From positions 2,046,001 through 2,110,000 of the forward strand of contig CP007152.1 of assembly GCA_000831005.1 (NCBI GenBank): a DNA stretch of 64,000 nucleotides, given 5' to 3'. The notes below the pieces were generated by a model, which was not told where the DNA came from, ran no database searches, and saw nothing but the letters and a program-made list of their open reading frames with translations. This DNA comes from Marinobacter salarius (GTDB lineage Bacteria; Pseudomonadota; Gammaproteobacteria; Pseudomonadales; Oleiphilaceae). Position 1 is the first letter of the stretch; each line of letters opens with the position of its first letter. The position numbers and the translations under genes are program-made. Below are positions 1-8,804 of the stretch, piece after piece.

Positions 1-461
1 AGAAGCAGTTCTCCGGTGGCTCAGCGGCCCAGACCAGCCGCATCGGCGGGGTCAAACGGGCGGCTGACATCATGAACTTCATGGACCGCAGCGTTGAAGG
101 CGGCCTGATGGATTCCATCAAGGACATGGACCCGGACCTGGCGTCCACAATCGAGGACTTGATGTTTGTCTTCGATAACCTCAAGGACATTGACGACCGT
201 GGTATTCAGGCGTTGCTGCGGGAAGTGTCTTCCGAGGTGCTGGTCGTCGCGCTCAAGGGCGCCGATGACGCCGTTCAGGAGAAAATCTTCAAGAACATGT
301 CCAAGCGGGCCGCAGAACTTCTGCAGGATGACCTGGAGGCCAAGGGGCCGGTACGGGTCAGTGAAGTGGAGTCTGCCCAGAAGGACATTATTACCATTGC
401 CCGTCGTATGGCTGAAGCTGGTGAGATCACCCTTGGTGGTGCTGGCGAAGAAATGATGTGA
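1..461 (+). CDS. fliG: Flagellar motor switch protein FliG, C-terminal part
   Basis: FliG is a C-ring (switch) protein on the cytoplasmic face of the motor; its C-terminal domain contacts the stator and generates torque. The reading frame is open from base 3, so the N-terminus lies outside the window and about 152 residues remain. The visible part carries the FliG middle and C-terminal features, with DIMNFMDRS early on and the charged helix around DLMFVFDNLKDIDDR that holds the torque residues. The stop overlaps the fliH start by four bases (ATGATG region at 458), which indicates translational coupling in a fliGHIJ run. Identification is secure; only the truncation by the window edge limits it. 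Confidence 0.96.
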   Translation, partial: KQFSGGSAAQTSRIGGVKRAADIMNFMDRSVEGGLMDSIKDMDPDLASTIEDLMFVFDNLKDIDDRGIQALLREVSSEVLVVALKGADDAVQEKIFKNMSKRAAELLQDDLEAKGPVRVSEVESAQKDIITIARRMAEAGEITLGGAGEEMM

Positions 462-1311
462 TGAAAGATCCCCGTCGCAACCTCGATCGCATTCCCAAGG
501 AAAACCTCACGGCCTACGAGCGTTGGGAGCTTCCGCTGTTGGATGCGCGCGGCAATGAAATCGCGCAGGAAGAAGACCGCGACGTAAAGCCGTTGACCGC
601 CGCTGATATTGAGGAGATCCGCCAGGCGGCCCGTGAAGACGGTCATGCGGAAGGCCGTGACGCAGGGTATCAGGCGGGGCTGAGTGAAGGTCGTGAGCAG
701 GGGCACCGGGAAGGCTTTGAAGCAGGGCTTGCCGAGGGCCGCGAGCAGGGCGCGGAGGAAGGCTGGCGGACACCCGCAAGGAGGTGGATGCCAAGCTGGA
801 CCGGCTGGAGCATTTGCTTGGCGAATTACTGGAACCAATCAAACGCCATGAAGACGAGGTGGAAACGGCGTTGGTCAATCTGACGACCGTTCTTGCGCGC
901 TCCGTGGTGTTCCGGGAGCTGTCGTTGGATTCTTCCCACATTACCGACGTGGTCCGCAAGGCGATGACGGCGCTACCATCTACAACGGAAAACGTGCGCA
1001 TCCATATTCATCCGGATGACTATCAATGGGTCAGTGAGGTTGCCGACAGGTTCGAGGCGGCGACCTCCATTGTCGAAGATGCTTCTGTTCTCCGGGGCGG
1101 TTGCAAGCTGGAAACCCGCCACAGCCTGGTGGACTTCACGGTGGAAAAACGCTTCCAGAAGGCCGTTCAGGGCATGCTGGACCGCCAACTGGACACCGAA
1201 TCCGCCGGTGAGGGGGAAGAGCTTGATGCCATGATGGGCGATCTGACCGACTTCCGGCACGATGTGCTTGACTCCGACGAGGATGAAGGCCATGACAGCA
1301 CACCTGGCTGA
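458..1311 (+). CDS. fliH: Flagellar assembly protein FliH (frame broken once)
   Basis: FliH is the negative regulator and adaptor of the export ATPase FliI, docking it at the export gate. The N-terminal part shows the family's glycine-spaced repeats (GHAEGRDAGYQAG, then LSEGREQGHREG and AGLAEGREQG), followed after the break by the conserved C-terminal domain (KRHEDEVETALVNL, HPDDYQWV). The frame breaks near 762-766: restoring one C in the GGCTGG stretch gives EEGLADTRKEVDAK and a continuous protein of about 284 residues, a normal FliH length. The gene overlaps fliG by four bases and fliI by 20 bases. I read the break as a sequence error, not gene decay, because both halves are well conserved. 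Confidence 0.9.
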
Positions 1312-2671
1312 ACGCCTGACACGACTGCAGGATTACTTTACCGAAGACCCCCAGCCGGAACTGTCCGGGCGGCTGACGCGCATGGTAGGCCTTACCCTGG
1401 AATGTGTGGGTTGCCCCATGGTGGTCGGCGACCGCTGCGTGATTACCGGGCAGGCGCCGGCACCGTGGAAGCGGAAGTGGTGGGTTTTGAGGATGACCGT
1501 GTCTATCTGATGCCGCTTACGGCCATAGAGGGGTTGCGCCCTGGAGCCAGGGTGGTGCCGTTGTCGGTGGCCGCCGGGTGCGGTCGGCCCGGAGTTGCTG
1601 GGGCGGGTGGTCAACGGCAACGGCGAGCCACTGGACGGCAAGGGCCCGCTGCAGGCGGAAGCCCGCGTGTCTCTCAGTGGCGATATCATCAACCCGCTGG
1701 ACCGTGCGCCGGTGCGTCAGTCCATGGATGTGGGTATCCGGGCTATCAATTCACTGATGACTGTCGGCCAAGGGCAGCGCCTGGGCCTCTTTGCCGGCAG
1801 CGGCGTTGGCAAGAGTGTTCTCTTGGGTATGATGACCCGCTTCACCAACGCGGATATCACGGTGGTTGGCCTGATCGGCGAACGGGGTCGTGAGGTTAAA
1901 GAGTTCATTGAGGATATCCTTGGGGACGAAGGGCTTGCCCGCTCTGTTGTGGTTGCCTCCCCCGCCGATGACTCACCACTGATGCGCCTGCGTGCTGCCA
2001 TGCTGACCACCCGGATTGCGGAATACTACCGGGATCAGGGCAAGCGGGTATTGCTGTTGATGGATTCATTGACCCGCTATGCACAGGCCCAGCGGGAAAT
2101 TGCTCTGGCCGTGGGCGAGCCTCCAGCCACCAAGGGCTATCCGCCTTCGGTTTTCGCCAAATTGCCGCAACTGGTTGAGCGTACCGGCAATGGCAGGCCT
2201 GGTGGTGGCTCTATTACCGCATTCTATACCGTACTGACGGAAGGCGATGACCAGCAGGATCCTATCGCGGACGCCGCGCGGGCGATCCTGGATGGCCACA
2301 TTGTGCTGTCCCGGCGATTGGCGGAAGAAGGCCATTACCCCGCCATCGATGTGGAGGCGTCCATCAGCCGGGTAATGCCGCAGGTTACCGAGACCGAACA
2401 TTTTGCCCGCGCCCAGCGCTTCAAACAGGTCTACTCCCGCTATCAGCAGGCTAGGGACCTGATCAGTGTCGGGGCCTATGTAAAAGGATCAGATCCTGAA
2501 ACCGATTTTGCCATCACCCATATCGGCAACATGGGACAGTTCCTCCAGCAGGGGTTGAACGAAAGCGCACCGTTGGAGGACAGCATCCAGCAGTTGCTTG
2601 CGGTGGTGCCGGAAAGACGCTCTCCCGATCGCCCCAAGACCCCACCACAGGCCGATGGAGGTGGTAGGTGA
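1292..2671 (+). CDS. fliI: Flagellum-specific ATPase FliI (frame broken twice)
   Basis: FliI hydrolyses ATP to help unfold and feed substrates to the flagellar type III export gate. The ATG at 1292 sits inside the end of fliH. The Walker A motif (AGSGVGKS), the catalytic GERGREV loop and the Walker B region ([12 protein letters not shown]) are all present. Two breaks occur: near 1452, where one G lost from GGG restores [13 protein letters not shown], and near 1577, where one extra G in GGGTGC must be removed to give [14 protein letters not shown]. The repaired product is about 459 residues, the usual length. The stop overlaps the fliJ start (TGATG at 2669-2673). Confidence 0.92.
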
Positions 2672-3111
2672 TGCTCAGGTCCCAGCGCCTTTCGGTCGTG
2701 CTCACTCTGGAAGAACGTAAAGAAAAGGCCGCCCTGGAAAAAATGGCGGAAGCACAGCAGCATCATGAAGCCCAGCGCCAGCAGATAGAAAACCTTGAGC
2801 GGTATCAGCGGGAATACCGGGAACAGATCCGCAGTAGCCAGAAAGGTGTGGTGTCTGTTGCTCGCCTCCAGGGCTGGCAGGCGTTTATAGCCCAGTTGGA
2901 TCAGGTGATTGTGCAACAGCAGAAACTGCTGACACAGGCGGCAGAACGGCTCCAGGCATGCCGGGAAGAATGGCAGAGGGCCTGGGAGCGGCGCCGGGGA
3001 ATGGAAAAGTACATTGAAACCTGTCGCCGGCACGAGCAGCGGGAGCAGGATGTCAGGGAACAGAAGCAAATGGACGAAGCCGCCGGGCGGATACTGGCGA
3101 GGCGGCGCTGA
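2671..3111 (+). CDS. fliJ: Flagellar export protein FliJ
   Basis: FliJ is a small coiled-coil chaperone-escort protein that links the FliI ring to FlhA. The product has 146 residues, is very rich in Glu, Gln, Lys and Arg, and reads as a long continuous helix (for example LEERKEKAALEKMAEAQQHH), as expected for the family. The ATG at 2671 overlaps the fliI stop by one base, so a GTG three bases earlier is less likely. It is the last gene of the fliGHIJ run; a short gap with the palindrome TTGCCAAATGGCAA (3117-3130) follows. Identity rests on position, size and composition. Confidence 0.88.
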   Translation: MLRSQRLSVVLTLEERKEKAALEKMAEAQQHHEAQRQQIENLERYQREYREQIRSSQKGVVSVARLQGWQAFIAQLDQVIVQQQKLLTQAAERLQACREEWQRAWERRRGMEKYIETCRRHEQREQDVREQKQMDEAAGRILARRR

Positions 3112-3116
3112 GCGGG

Positions 3117-3130
3117 TTGCCAAATGGCAA
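3117..3130. repeat. 14-bp palindrome after fliJ
   Basis: TTGCCAAATGGCAA is a perfect 6+6 inverted repeat with a 2-base centre, lying six bases after the fliJ stop. It could be an operator or the stem of a weak hairpin for the following STAS gene. There is no T-run, so it is not a typical terminator. Confidence 0.4.
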
Positions 3131-3235
3131 ACGGCGGATGCAAATTCGGTGTTGTAAGCTATCCTTTATGTCAGGGTGCCCTGGGCACACCTGTCATTTC
3201 CCGTTACCCGGCACGCATACCATGGAGGCTCCGGA

Positions 3236-3541
3236 ATGCCGATTCATACGCATCGCAGTGACGATGGCCAGACCCTGACCATAAAAATTGAAGGGCGTTT
3301 CGATTTCAGCACCCATCAGGCGTTTCGTGATGCGTACGAACATGGCGACGAAAAGGTGAGCTGCTTTGTCGTCGATCTTTCGGACACCACCTACCTCGAC
3401 AGTTCCGCCCTTGGCATGTTGCTGTTGCTGCGTGATTACGCGGGGGGTGACCGTGCCCGGATTCGCATCGAAAACTGCAACAGCGATGTGCGTCGTATTC
3501 TGTCAATCTCCAACTTTGAACAATTGTTCGCGATTCGCTGA
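3236..3541 (+). CDS. hsbA: STAS-domain anti-sigma factor antagonist (HsbA-like)
   Basis: A 101-residue single STAS domain protein. The phosphorylatable serine region is clear (YLDSSALGMLLLL), as in SpoIIAA and HsbA. In Pseudomonas aeruginosa HsbA is phosphorylated or dephosphorylated by HsbR and partitions between the anti-sigma factor FlgM and a diguanylate cyclase, tuning swimming against biofilm. The ATG at 3236 has GGAGG at 3224-3228, so it is preferred over the longer frame that opens at 3176. The next two genes are the HsbR- and HptB-like partners in the same order, which is the main reason for the specific name. Function in this organism is inferred from that context. Confidence 0.85.
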   Translation: MPIHTHRSDDGQTLTIKIEGRFDFSTHQAFRDAYEHGDEKVSCFVVDLSDTTYLDSSALGMLLLLRDYAGGDRARIRIENCNSDVRRILSISNFEQLFAIR

Positions 3542-3573
3542 ATCACCCGGGGAAGACGTCACGGAGGCCCGAT

Positions 3574-5338
3574 GTGGATGATCCACTCCCAGAAAACCGG
3601 CCACTCCGGATTCTCATTGCCGATGACAGCCACAGTGATCGTCTGATACTCAAAACCCTGTTGCGCCGCCTTGGTCACGAGGTTGAAGACGCCGAAAACG
3701 GACTGGAAGCCGTCAATATTTTCCGCAAGTCCGCGCCAGACATCGTCCTGCTGGATGCATTGATGCCGGTTATGGATGGAATGGAGGCCGCCCGCCAGAT
3801 CAAGGTGCTGGCGGGAGAGCAGTTGGTTCCCCTGATTTTCCTGACATCACTGTCGGACGCCGGCGCCTGGCTCGTTGCCTGGAGGCTGGCGGCGACGATT
3901 TTCTGACCAAACCCTACAATCGCATCATCATTGAAGCCAAGATTAACGCCTTCAATCGCATGCGGTTGATGCACCGCACCCTGAGCCATCACCGGGATCT
4001 GATTCGCGAACGCAACAGCACGCTATTGGAAGAGCAGAAGGTTGCGAAGCGGGTGTTTGACAACGTTGCCCATACAGGTTGTCTGGACGCGCCCAATATC
4101 CGCTTTCATGCGTCGCCGATGTCAATTTTCAATGGCGACGTGCTGTTCGCCTGTCCACGCCCGGCTGGCGGCATGCAAATACTGATTGGGGATTTCACTG
4201 GTCATGGCCTGCCGGCCGCCATCGGCGCCATGCCCGTGGCGGAAATTTTCTACGGCATGACCAGCAAGGGATTCAGTGGCAGCGATGTACTCCGGGAGAT
4301 CAACCAGAAACTGGGCCGGATACTGCCCACCGGAATGTTCTGTTGTGCAGCCATGATCCAGGCGGATTTTCACCTGAACCAGCTGCAGATCTGGAATGGA
4401 GGGCTCCCTGACGGAGTGTTACTGAGAAAGGATGGAGCGCGTGAAACCATTGTTTCACGGCACCTGCCCTTGGGGGTGCTCGGCAGTGCACGGTTTGATG
4501 CGGGTATGGATGTGTTCCATACCGAGCCGGGTGATACCTTGCTGATGATGACAGACGGTGTGATGGAGGCTGAGAACCATCAGGGTGAGATGTATGGAGA
4601 GCAGCGCCTTGCCCGCTCTCTCGACGAAATGAGCCGACAGGGGTCACCGTTTGAAACCATTATGGCCGGCATTCGTACCTTTACCGGAAATCAGCCTGAA
4701 CAGGACGACCTGACGTTGATCAGCCTGCGAATGGCGGAAGACGCGGAACTGGTTGGTATTTCCGATCGACTGCCCCAGTCCGCACTGGAGGGGCCGTCGG
4801 AGTGGCGCTGTGTGTACGAGGTTCAGGATCGAACCCTGGGGCAGTTCAGCCCCTGCCTTTGCTGCTGCATATCTGCATGGAGGTGCCGGGGCTGCGCCGG
4901 AAGAGTGGCGAGATATATACGCTGTTGTCTGAGCTGTACAGCAACGCACTGGAACACGGTGTGCTTGGCTTGTGCTCGGACTGGAAGGCGACACCCGACG
5001 GATTCGGGCACTACTACGCTGAACGTGAGCGGAGGCTGGCCGATGTGGCGGGCCACTTTATACGCTTTACGTTGACCCATACCATGACAGACAGGGGCGG
5101 GCAGCTGGTTATTGTCTGCGAAGACAGTGGCAGTGGCTTTGATTTCAGCAGTGTGCGTCCGGAGGCCGAAGATGAGCGCCGCTATTCAGGCAGAGGTTTG
5201 CTGTTGTTACAAAAAATTGGGCGTTCCCTGAATTACCGGGAACATGGCACCAAGGCTGAAATTGTATATGATTGGTATTTTTCTGAGGTTACTGGCCGTG
5301 AGGGCAGTATCACCCAACAACCAGGGGGTTGGTCATGA
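3574..5338 (+). CDS. hsbR: Response regulator with PP2C phosphatase and HATPase domains (HsbR-like; frame broken twice)
   Basis: Three domains are seen in order. A receiver domain comes first (LRILIADDS, phospho-acceptor in IVLLDALMPVMDG, TKPYN). A SpoIIE-type PP2C phosphatase follows (IGDFTGHGLPAAIGAMPV, MMTDGVMEAEN, QDDLTLI). A C-terminal HATPase/RsbW-like kinase domain ends the protein (LLSELYSNALEHG, VCEDSGSGFD, GRGLLLLQKIG). This is the HsbR architecture, able both to phosphorylate and to dephosphorylate HsbA. The GTG at 3574 follows GGAGG at 3563-3567. Frame breaks near 3868 (lost C; DAGALARCLEAGGDDF) and near 4852 (lost C in a C-run; FSPLPLLLHICME). The repaired length is about 588 residues. 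The stop overlaps hptB by four bases. Confidence 0.88.
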
Positions 5339-5679
5339 CGGACAAACCACACCTTGATGAAGAAGCGTTGGCCGAGTTGCAGGAAGTCATGGAGAATGAG
5401 TTCGACATTCTGATCAATACTTACCTCCATGATTCCTCTGACCGTATTGCGCATCTGCGGTCGGCACTGGAAAAATCGGATGCTGACGCGTTCGCAAAAT
5501 CCGCTCACAGCTTCAAAGGCAGTTGCATCAATATTGGTGCCCCTCGACTGGGCGAACTTTGTTTCGAGGCGGAGAAGGCGGGCCGCGACAATCAATTGTC
5601 ACAGGCCGGAGCAATGCTCGACGACATCGAGAATGAATTCCGACAGGTTGAGGGCACACTCAAGCGTTTTATTGCGTGA
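5335..5679 (+). CDS. hptB: Histidine phosphotransfer protein (HptB-like)
   Basis: A 114-residue Hpt-domain protein with the phospho-histidine motif AHSFKGSCINIGA. In pseudomonads HptB collects phosphate from hybrid sensor kinases and passes it to the HsbR receiver domain. The ATG at 5335 overlaps the preceding TGA (ATGA), which implies translational coupling; a TTG six bases earlier is less likely. Together with the two genes before it, it forms a complete STAS-regulator-Hpt relay embedded between fliJ and fliK. The assignment to HptB rests on the motif plus gene order. Confidence 0.87.
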   Translation: MTDKPHLDEEALAELQEVMENEFDILINTYLHDSSDRIAHLRSALEKSDADAFAKSAHSFKGSCINIGAPRLGELCFEAEKAGRDNQLSQAGAMLDDIENEFRQVEGTLKRFIA

Positions 5680-5689
5680 CGTGAACGAA

Positions 5690-5704
5690 TGGCATCGCTT
5701 TTGC
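5690..5704 (+). promoter_or_regulatory. Sigma-54 promoter upstream of fliK
   Basis: TGGCATCGCTTTTGC has GG at 5691-5692 and GC at 5703-5704, an exact GG-N10-GC spacing with a TGGCA -24 block and a TTTGC -12 block. It lies about 105 bases before the fliK ATG, in the 129-base gap after hptB. It suggests RpoN (FleQ-type) control of fliK. Confidence 0.65.
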
Positions 5705-5808
5705 TTTGATACCCTACAGGTGCGCTGAAAAGCAGGATTAGCGCGCTGAAAGGGCGTCTGCAGCGTTCAGATTCCACCGTCATCCAGTAAAAGCGGCAAG
5801 AGGTTGCC

Positions 5809-7025
5809 ATGTCCCAAATGGTTCTTCCCCAGGCTTCCCCACAGGGTCCACAGGCCGATAACGGTTCGAAAAGCGTCTCAGGCAATCGGGAAAAAAACGG
5901 CGATAGTCCGTTTGATTCCGTGTCTCGTGAGGAGCAGCAACGAATCGATCGAAAACAGGCTGAAAAGCGTGATCAGGCTCGGGCCGAGGATACTGGCCGT
6001 GCCGACCAGGCCGGCCGGGACAAAAGCGAAAGCAAACCCGCCGATGACCCTGAGGAGCCGCGAACCAATGCCCAGGCTGACAACTCGGAGGTTCAGGGCA
6101 AGGAAGGGGCTCCGGAAAAACCGACTGCAGAAAAAGAGGAGGCCGCTCCAGCTGGGGATGCTGAGTCTCCATCGTTAGTGGATCAGGAAGCGCCGAAGGA
6201 GGTTGTTCCCCTGACATTCGCTGAGCTTCAGGCTCTGCTGATGCCGGCGGGGGGGAACACCACGGCAGTGTCAGGCGGCAACCCGGGTGCCGGTAATGGC
6301 GTACTGCCGGGTGTGCAAGCATTTGCCGGAATGATTGCAGGCCTGCCTGGCAATACCGCAGGCAAACAGGCTCTGTCGACAGCGCAGGGAGCTGGCTCAG
6401 GCGCTGCGCCGGGCCTGGCATTGACCGACGCTTTGTTGTCGGGTGTAGCAGCAGACGCATCGCGTCCTCAGGAAACCCCATCGCTGCAAGGCGCGGTGCG
6501 CTTCCAGGCCGCTGCAGAATTGGCTAACCAGCAGCTGGCCAATCCGAATACGGCAAAGCTGCCTGCAGAGGTTGCCAACTTGCGAGGGTATACCACCTCT
6601 ATTGATGTACCGGTCAGTCACGCGGAGTGGGGGGACAAGCTCGTCGGAAAGCTGACCTGGCTGACAGCACGAAATATGTCTGTCGCCGAAATACATCTCA
6701 CACCGCCTGATATGGGGCCCATGGAAGTCAGGGTTCAGGTTCAGCAGGAGCAGGCACACATTACCGTTCATTCTGCCAACCGGCCGTGCGGGACCAGCTT
6801 GAACTGCACAGCCACCGTCTCAGGGACATGCTGAGTGAGCAGGGGCTGTCACTGGACCAGTTTGACGTCAGTGATTCATCGCAGCAGCAAGCCGGCGAGG
6901 ACAATGCCGGGGAGGGCAGCAAGGATGAGAGGGCAGTACTTGCCGATGGCGGACTGGACGAACAGGATCTACCATCTGAATCCCTTGATCTGACCTGGAA
7001 AGGCGAAGTTGATATCTTCGCCTGA
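5809..7025 (+). CDS. fliK: Flagellar hook-length control protein FliK (frame broken once)
   Basis: FliK measures hook length and switches export specificity through FlhB. The N-terminal two thirds is low-complexity, rich in Ala, Glu, Gly and Pro, as usual. The conserved C-terminal domain contains GDKLVGKLTWLTAR, AEIHLTPPDMGPMEVRV and, after the break, VRDQLELHSHRLRDMLSEQG. The frame breaks near 6780: restoring one C gives SANPAVRDQLELH, for a protein of about 405 residues. An ATG at 5809 follows a weak GGTTGCC leader. A sigma-54 promoter match precedes it and a strong inverted repeat follows it. A second FliK-like gene lies at 30788-32136. Confidence 0.9.
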
Positions 7026-7070
7026 CCTCGGCACCCCTTCACCTGATGATTCTGCATCACTCTCCCTTTG

Positions 7071-7119
7071 CCCATCCTCCCCAGCAACGCTAAACTGCTG
7101 TTCTGATAGGGAGGATGGG
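7071..7119. terminator. 11-bp perfect inverted repeat between fliK and fliL
   Basis: CCCATCCTCCC (7071-7081) pairs perfectly with GGGAGGATGGG (7109-7119). The 27-base loop holds a further short stem (CAGCA/TGCTG). There is no T-run after it, so a Rho-independent terminator is not proven. Its place between the fliK stop and the sigma-54 promoter of fliL fits a transcript end or insulator. Confidence 0.5.
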
Positions 7120-7125
7120 GTTATC

Positions 7126-7140
7126 TGGCCCGTCCTTTGC
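7126..7140 (+). promoter_or_regulatory. Sigma-54 promoter upstream of fliL
   Basis: TGGCCCGTCCTTTGC has GG at 7127-7128 and GC at 7139-7140, exactly GG-N10-GC. It lies 52 bases before the fliL ATG and seven bases after the hairpin. fliL operons are RpoN/FleQ dependent in pseudomonads, which agrees with this site. Confidence 0.7.
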
Positions 7141-7192
7141 TTAAACCTCTTTATAACCGTTCCGGTTGACGGATTTCTGGCAGACCTACGTT

Positions 7193-7702
7193 ATGGCTGA
7201 AAACAATGCGCCCCCTGAGGCGCCGGCAAAGAAAGGCAAGCTCAAACTGATACTGATGCTGACCGTGGTGATTGTTCTGGCGGTCGGGTTGTCAGTCGTT
7301 GGTACCATGTGGTTTCTGGGCGGTGGCATCCCGGGCATGGCTGATGCAGAACAGGAAGACAGCTCGGAGCAGGTTGAAGTGTTTGTGCCCAGCACCTACA
7401 CGGTGCTGGAGAAGGCTCTGGTCACGACAGTGCAGGCCGAAGGGCGGCAACGCTATGCCCAGGTATATCTGGCTTTCGAGGCTCAGGACCCGGCAGCACT
7501 GGCTGCGGCCAACCAGCATATGCCGTTGCTTCGCAGCAAACTGATCGGCGTACTCGGTGGCAGGGACTTTAATGAGTTACAGACGCCGGAAGGCCGGAAG
7601 GCGCTGGCCGATGATATGCTGGCGACCGTTAACAGCGCGCTAGAACAGGAAGGGGAGTCGCCCTTGCTGGCCGTGCTGTTCAGGAACTTTGTCGTTCAGT
7701 AG
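7193..7702 (+). CDS. fliL: Flagellar basal body-associated protein FliL
   Basis: FliL is a single-pass inner-membrane protein that surrounds the stator and supports torque. The product of 169 residues has a lysine-rich cytoplasmic head (PAKKGKLKL), one membrane segment (LILMLTVVIVLAVGLSVVG) and a periplasmic stomatin-like domain ending in FRNFVVQ, the typical FliL tail. I start it at the ATG 7193 because the extension to the TTG at 7166 does not resemble FliL. It heads the fliLMNOPQR-flhB run and is preceded by a sigma-54 promoter match. Confidence 0.92.
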   Translation: MAENNAPPEAPAKKGKLKLILMLTVVIVLAVGLSVVGTMWFLGGGIPGMADAEQEDSSEQVEVFVPSTYTVLEKALVTTVQAEGRQRYAQVYLAFEAQDPAALAAANQHMPLLRSKLIGVLGGRDFNELQTPEGRKALADDMLATVNSALEQEGESPLLAVLFRNFVVQ

Positions 7703-7703
7703 A

Positions 7704-7747
7704 GAATGCGTTAGAAATGCATTAGCAATGTACTAGAGACAATCTAG
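7704..7747. repeat. Four imperfect 11-bp tandem units, each ending in TAG
   Basis: Between fliL and fliM the units GAATGCGTTAG, AAATGCATTAG, CAATGTACTAG and AGACAATCTAG follow each other with a period of exactly 11 bases. The fliL stop TAG lies 12 bases before the first unit's TAG. No known element is recognised. Confidence 0.6.
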
Positions 7748-7805
7748 GGCAAGCTAAAGAATGCAACAGCGCCCGGTAGGGCGGACATCACAGGCAGAGA
7801 AACGT

Positions 7806-8804
7806 ATGCAGGACTTACTGTCACAGGACGAAATTGACGCGCTCCTCCATGGTGTGGATGACGGCGACATTGATACCTATGATGAAACCGACGAAGCCGG
7901 TATCAAGTCCTACGACCTTGCCAGCCAGGACCGCATTGTCCGTGGCAGGATGCCTACGCTGGAAATGATCAACGAGCGTTTCGCCCGCTATACCCGGATC
8001 AGCCTGTTCAATCTGTTGCGCCGCAACGCCGATGTGTCCACCGGTGGTGTTCAGATCATGAAGTTCGGCGAGTACATCCACACCCTGTACGTGCCCACCA
8101 GCCTCAACCTCTGCAAGGTTCGCCCGCTTCGGGGGACTTCGCTGTTTGTGCTGGATGCCAAGCTGGTTTTCAAGCTGGTGGACAACTTCTTCGGCGGGGA
8201 AGGCCGACACGCCAAAATCGAGGGCCGCGAATTTACCCCGACGGAAACCCGTATCGTACAGATGGTGCTTGACCAGGTGTTTCATGACATGCGGGAAGCC
8301 TGGCATGCGGTGTTGAAGGTGGATTTCGAGTACCTCAGTTCCGAAGTCAACCCGGCCATGGCCAACATCGTCAGCCCCAGTGAGGTGGTGGTTGTGAGCA
8401 CCTTCCACATTGAGCTTGATGGTGGTGGTGGCGAGCTGCACATGGCGCTGCCGTACTCCATGATTGAACCCATAAGGGATGTGCTGGACGCTGGCGTCCA
8501 GAGCGACATTGACGACGTGGATGAACGCTGGGTCAGTGCGCTTCAGGAAGACATCAAGGACGTGAATGTTCCCATTAACACCACGGTTTGCCGCCGACGC
8601 ATTTCTCTTCGCGACATTGCCAAACTGAAGGAAGGTGACATCATCCCCGTGGAAATCCCCGAGTTACTGACCCTGACTGCCAATGGCATTCCGGTCTACA
8701 AAGCCACGATGGGAACCCGTGATGGCAAGCTGGCGCTAAGGATTCATGACCGGGCGACGGTGCCCAAAGTGAAAAAACAACTGAAGGTGGGACGCAATGG
8801 CTGA
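7806..8804 (+). CDS. fliM: Flagellar motor switch protein FliM
   Basis: FliM is the C-ring protein that binds phospho-CheY and changes rotation direction. The N-terminus has the CheY-binding segment (LLSQDEIDALLHG, about residues 4-16). The middle GGXGG-like domain and the C-terminal SpoA domain (ISLRDIAKLKEGDIIPVEIP) follow, for 332 residues in all. The ATG at 7806 starts directly at the conserved MQDLLSQDEIDALL, so I prefer it to the 15-residue extension beginning at 7761. The stop overlaps fliN by eight bases. Confidence 0.96.
   Translation: MQDLLSQDEIDALLHGVDDGDIDTYDETDEAGIKSYDLASQDRIVRGRMPTLEMINERFARYTRISLFNLLRRNADVSTGGVQIMKFGEYIHTLYVPTSLNLCKVRPLRGTSLFVLDAKLVFKLVDNFFGGEGRHAKIEGREFTPTETRIVQMVLDQVFHDMREAWHAVLKVDFEYLSSEVNPAMANIVSPSEVVVVSTFHIELDGGGGELHMALPYSMIEPIRDVLDAGVQSDIDDVDERWVSALQEDIKDVNVPINTTVCRRRISLRDIAKLKEGDIIPVEIPELLTLTANGIPVYKATMGTRDGKLALRIHDRATVPKVKKQLKVGRNG

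Noticed and set aside
3176..3235. Longer N-terminus for the STAS protein
   Set aside because: GGAGG at 3224-3228 is correctly spaced for the ATG at 3236, and the extra residues do not resemble a STAS domain.
3112..3235. Sigma-54 promoter before the STAS gene
   Set aside because: TGGCAAACGGCGGATGC has 12 rather than 10 bases between GG and GC.
7761..7805. Fifteen-residue extension of FliM
   Set aside because: The conserved CheY-binding start of FliM begins at the ATG 7806.
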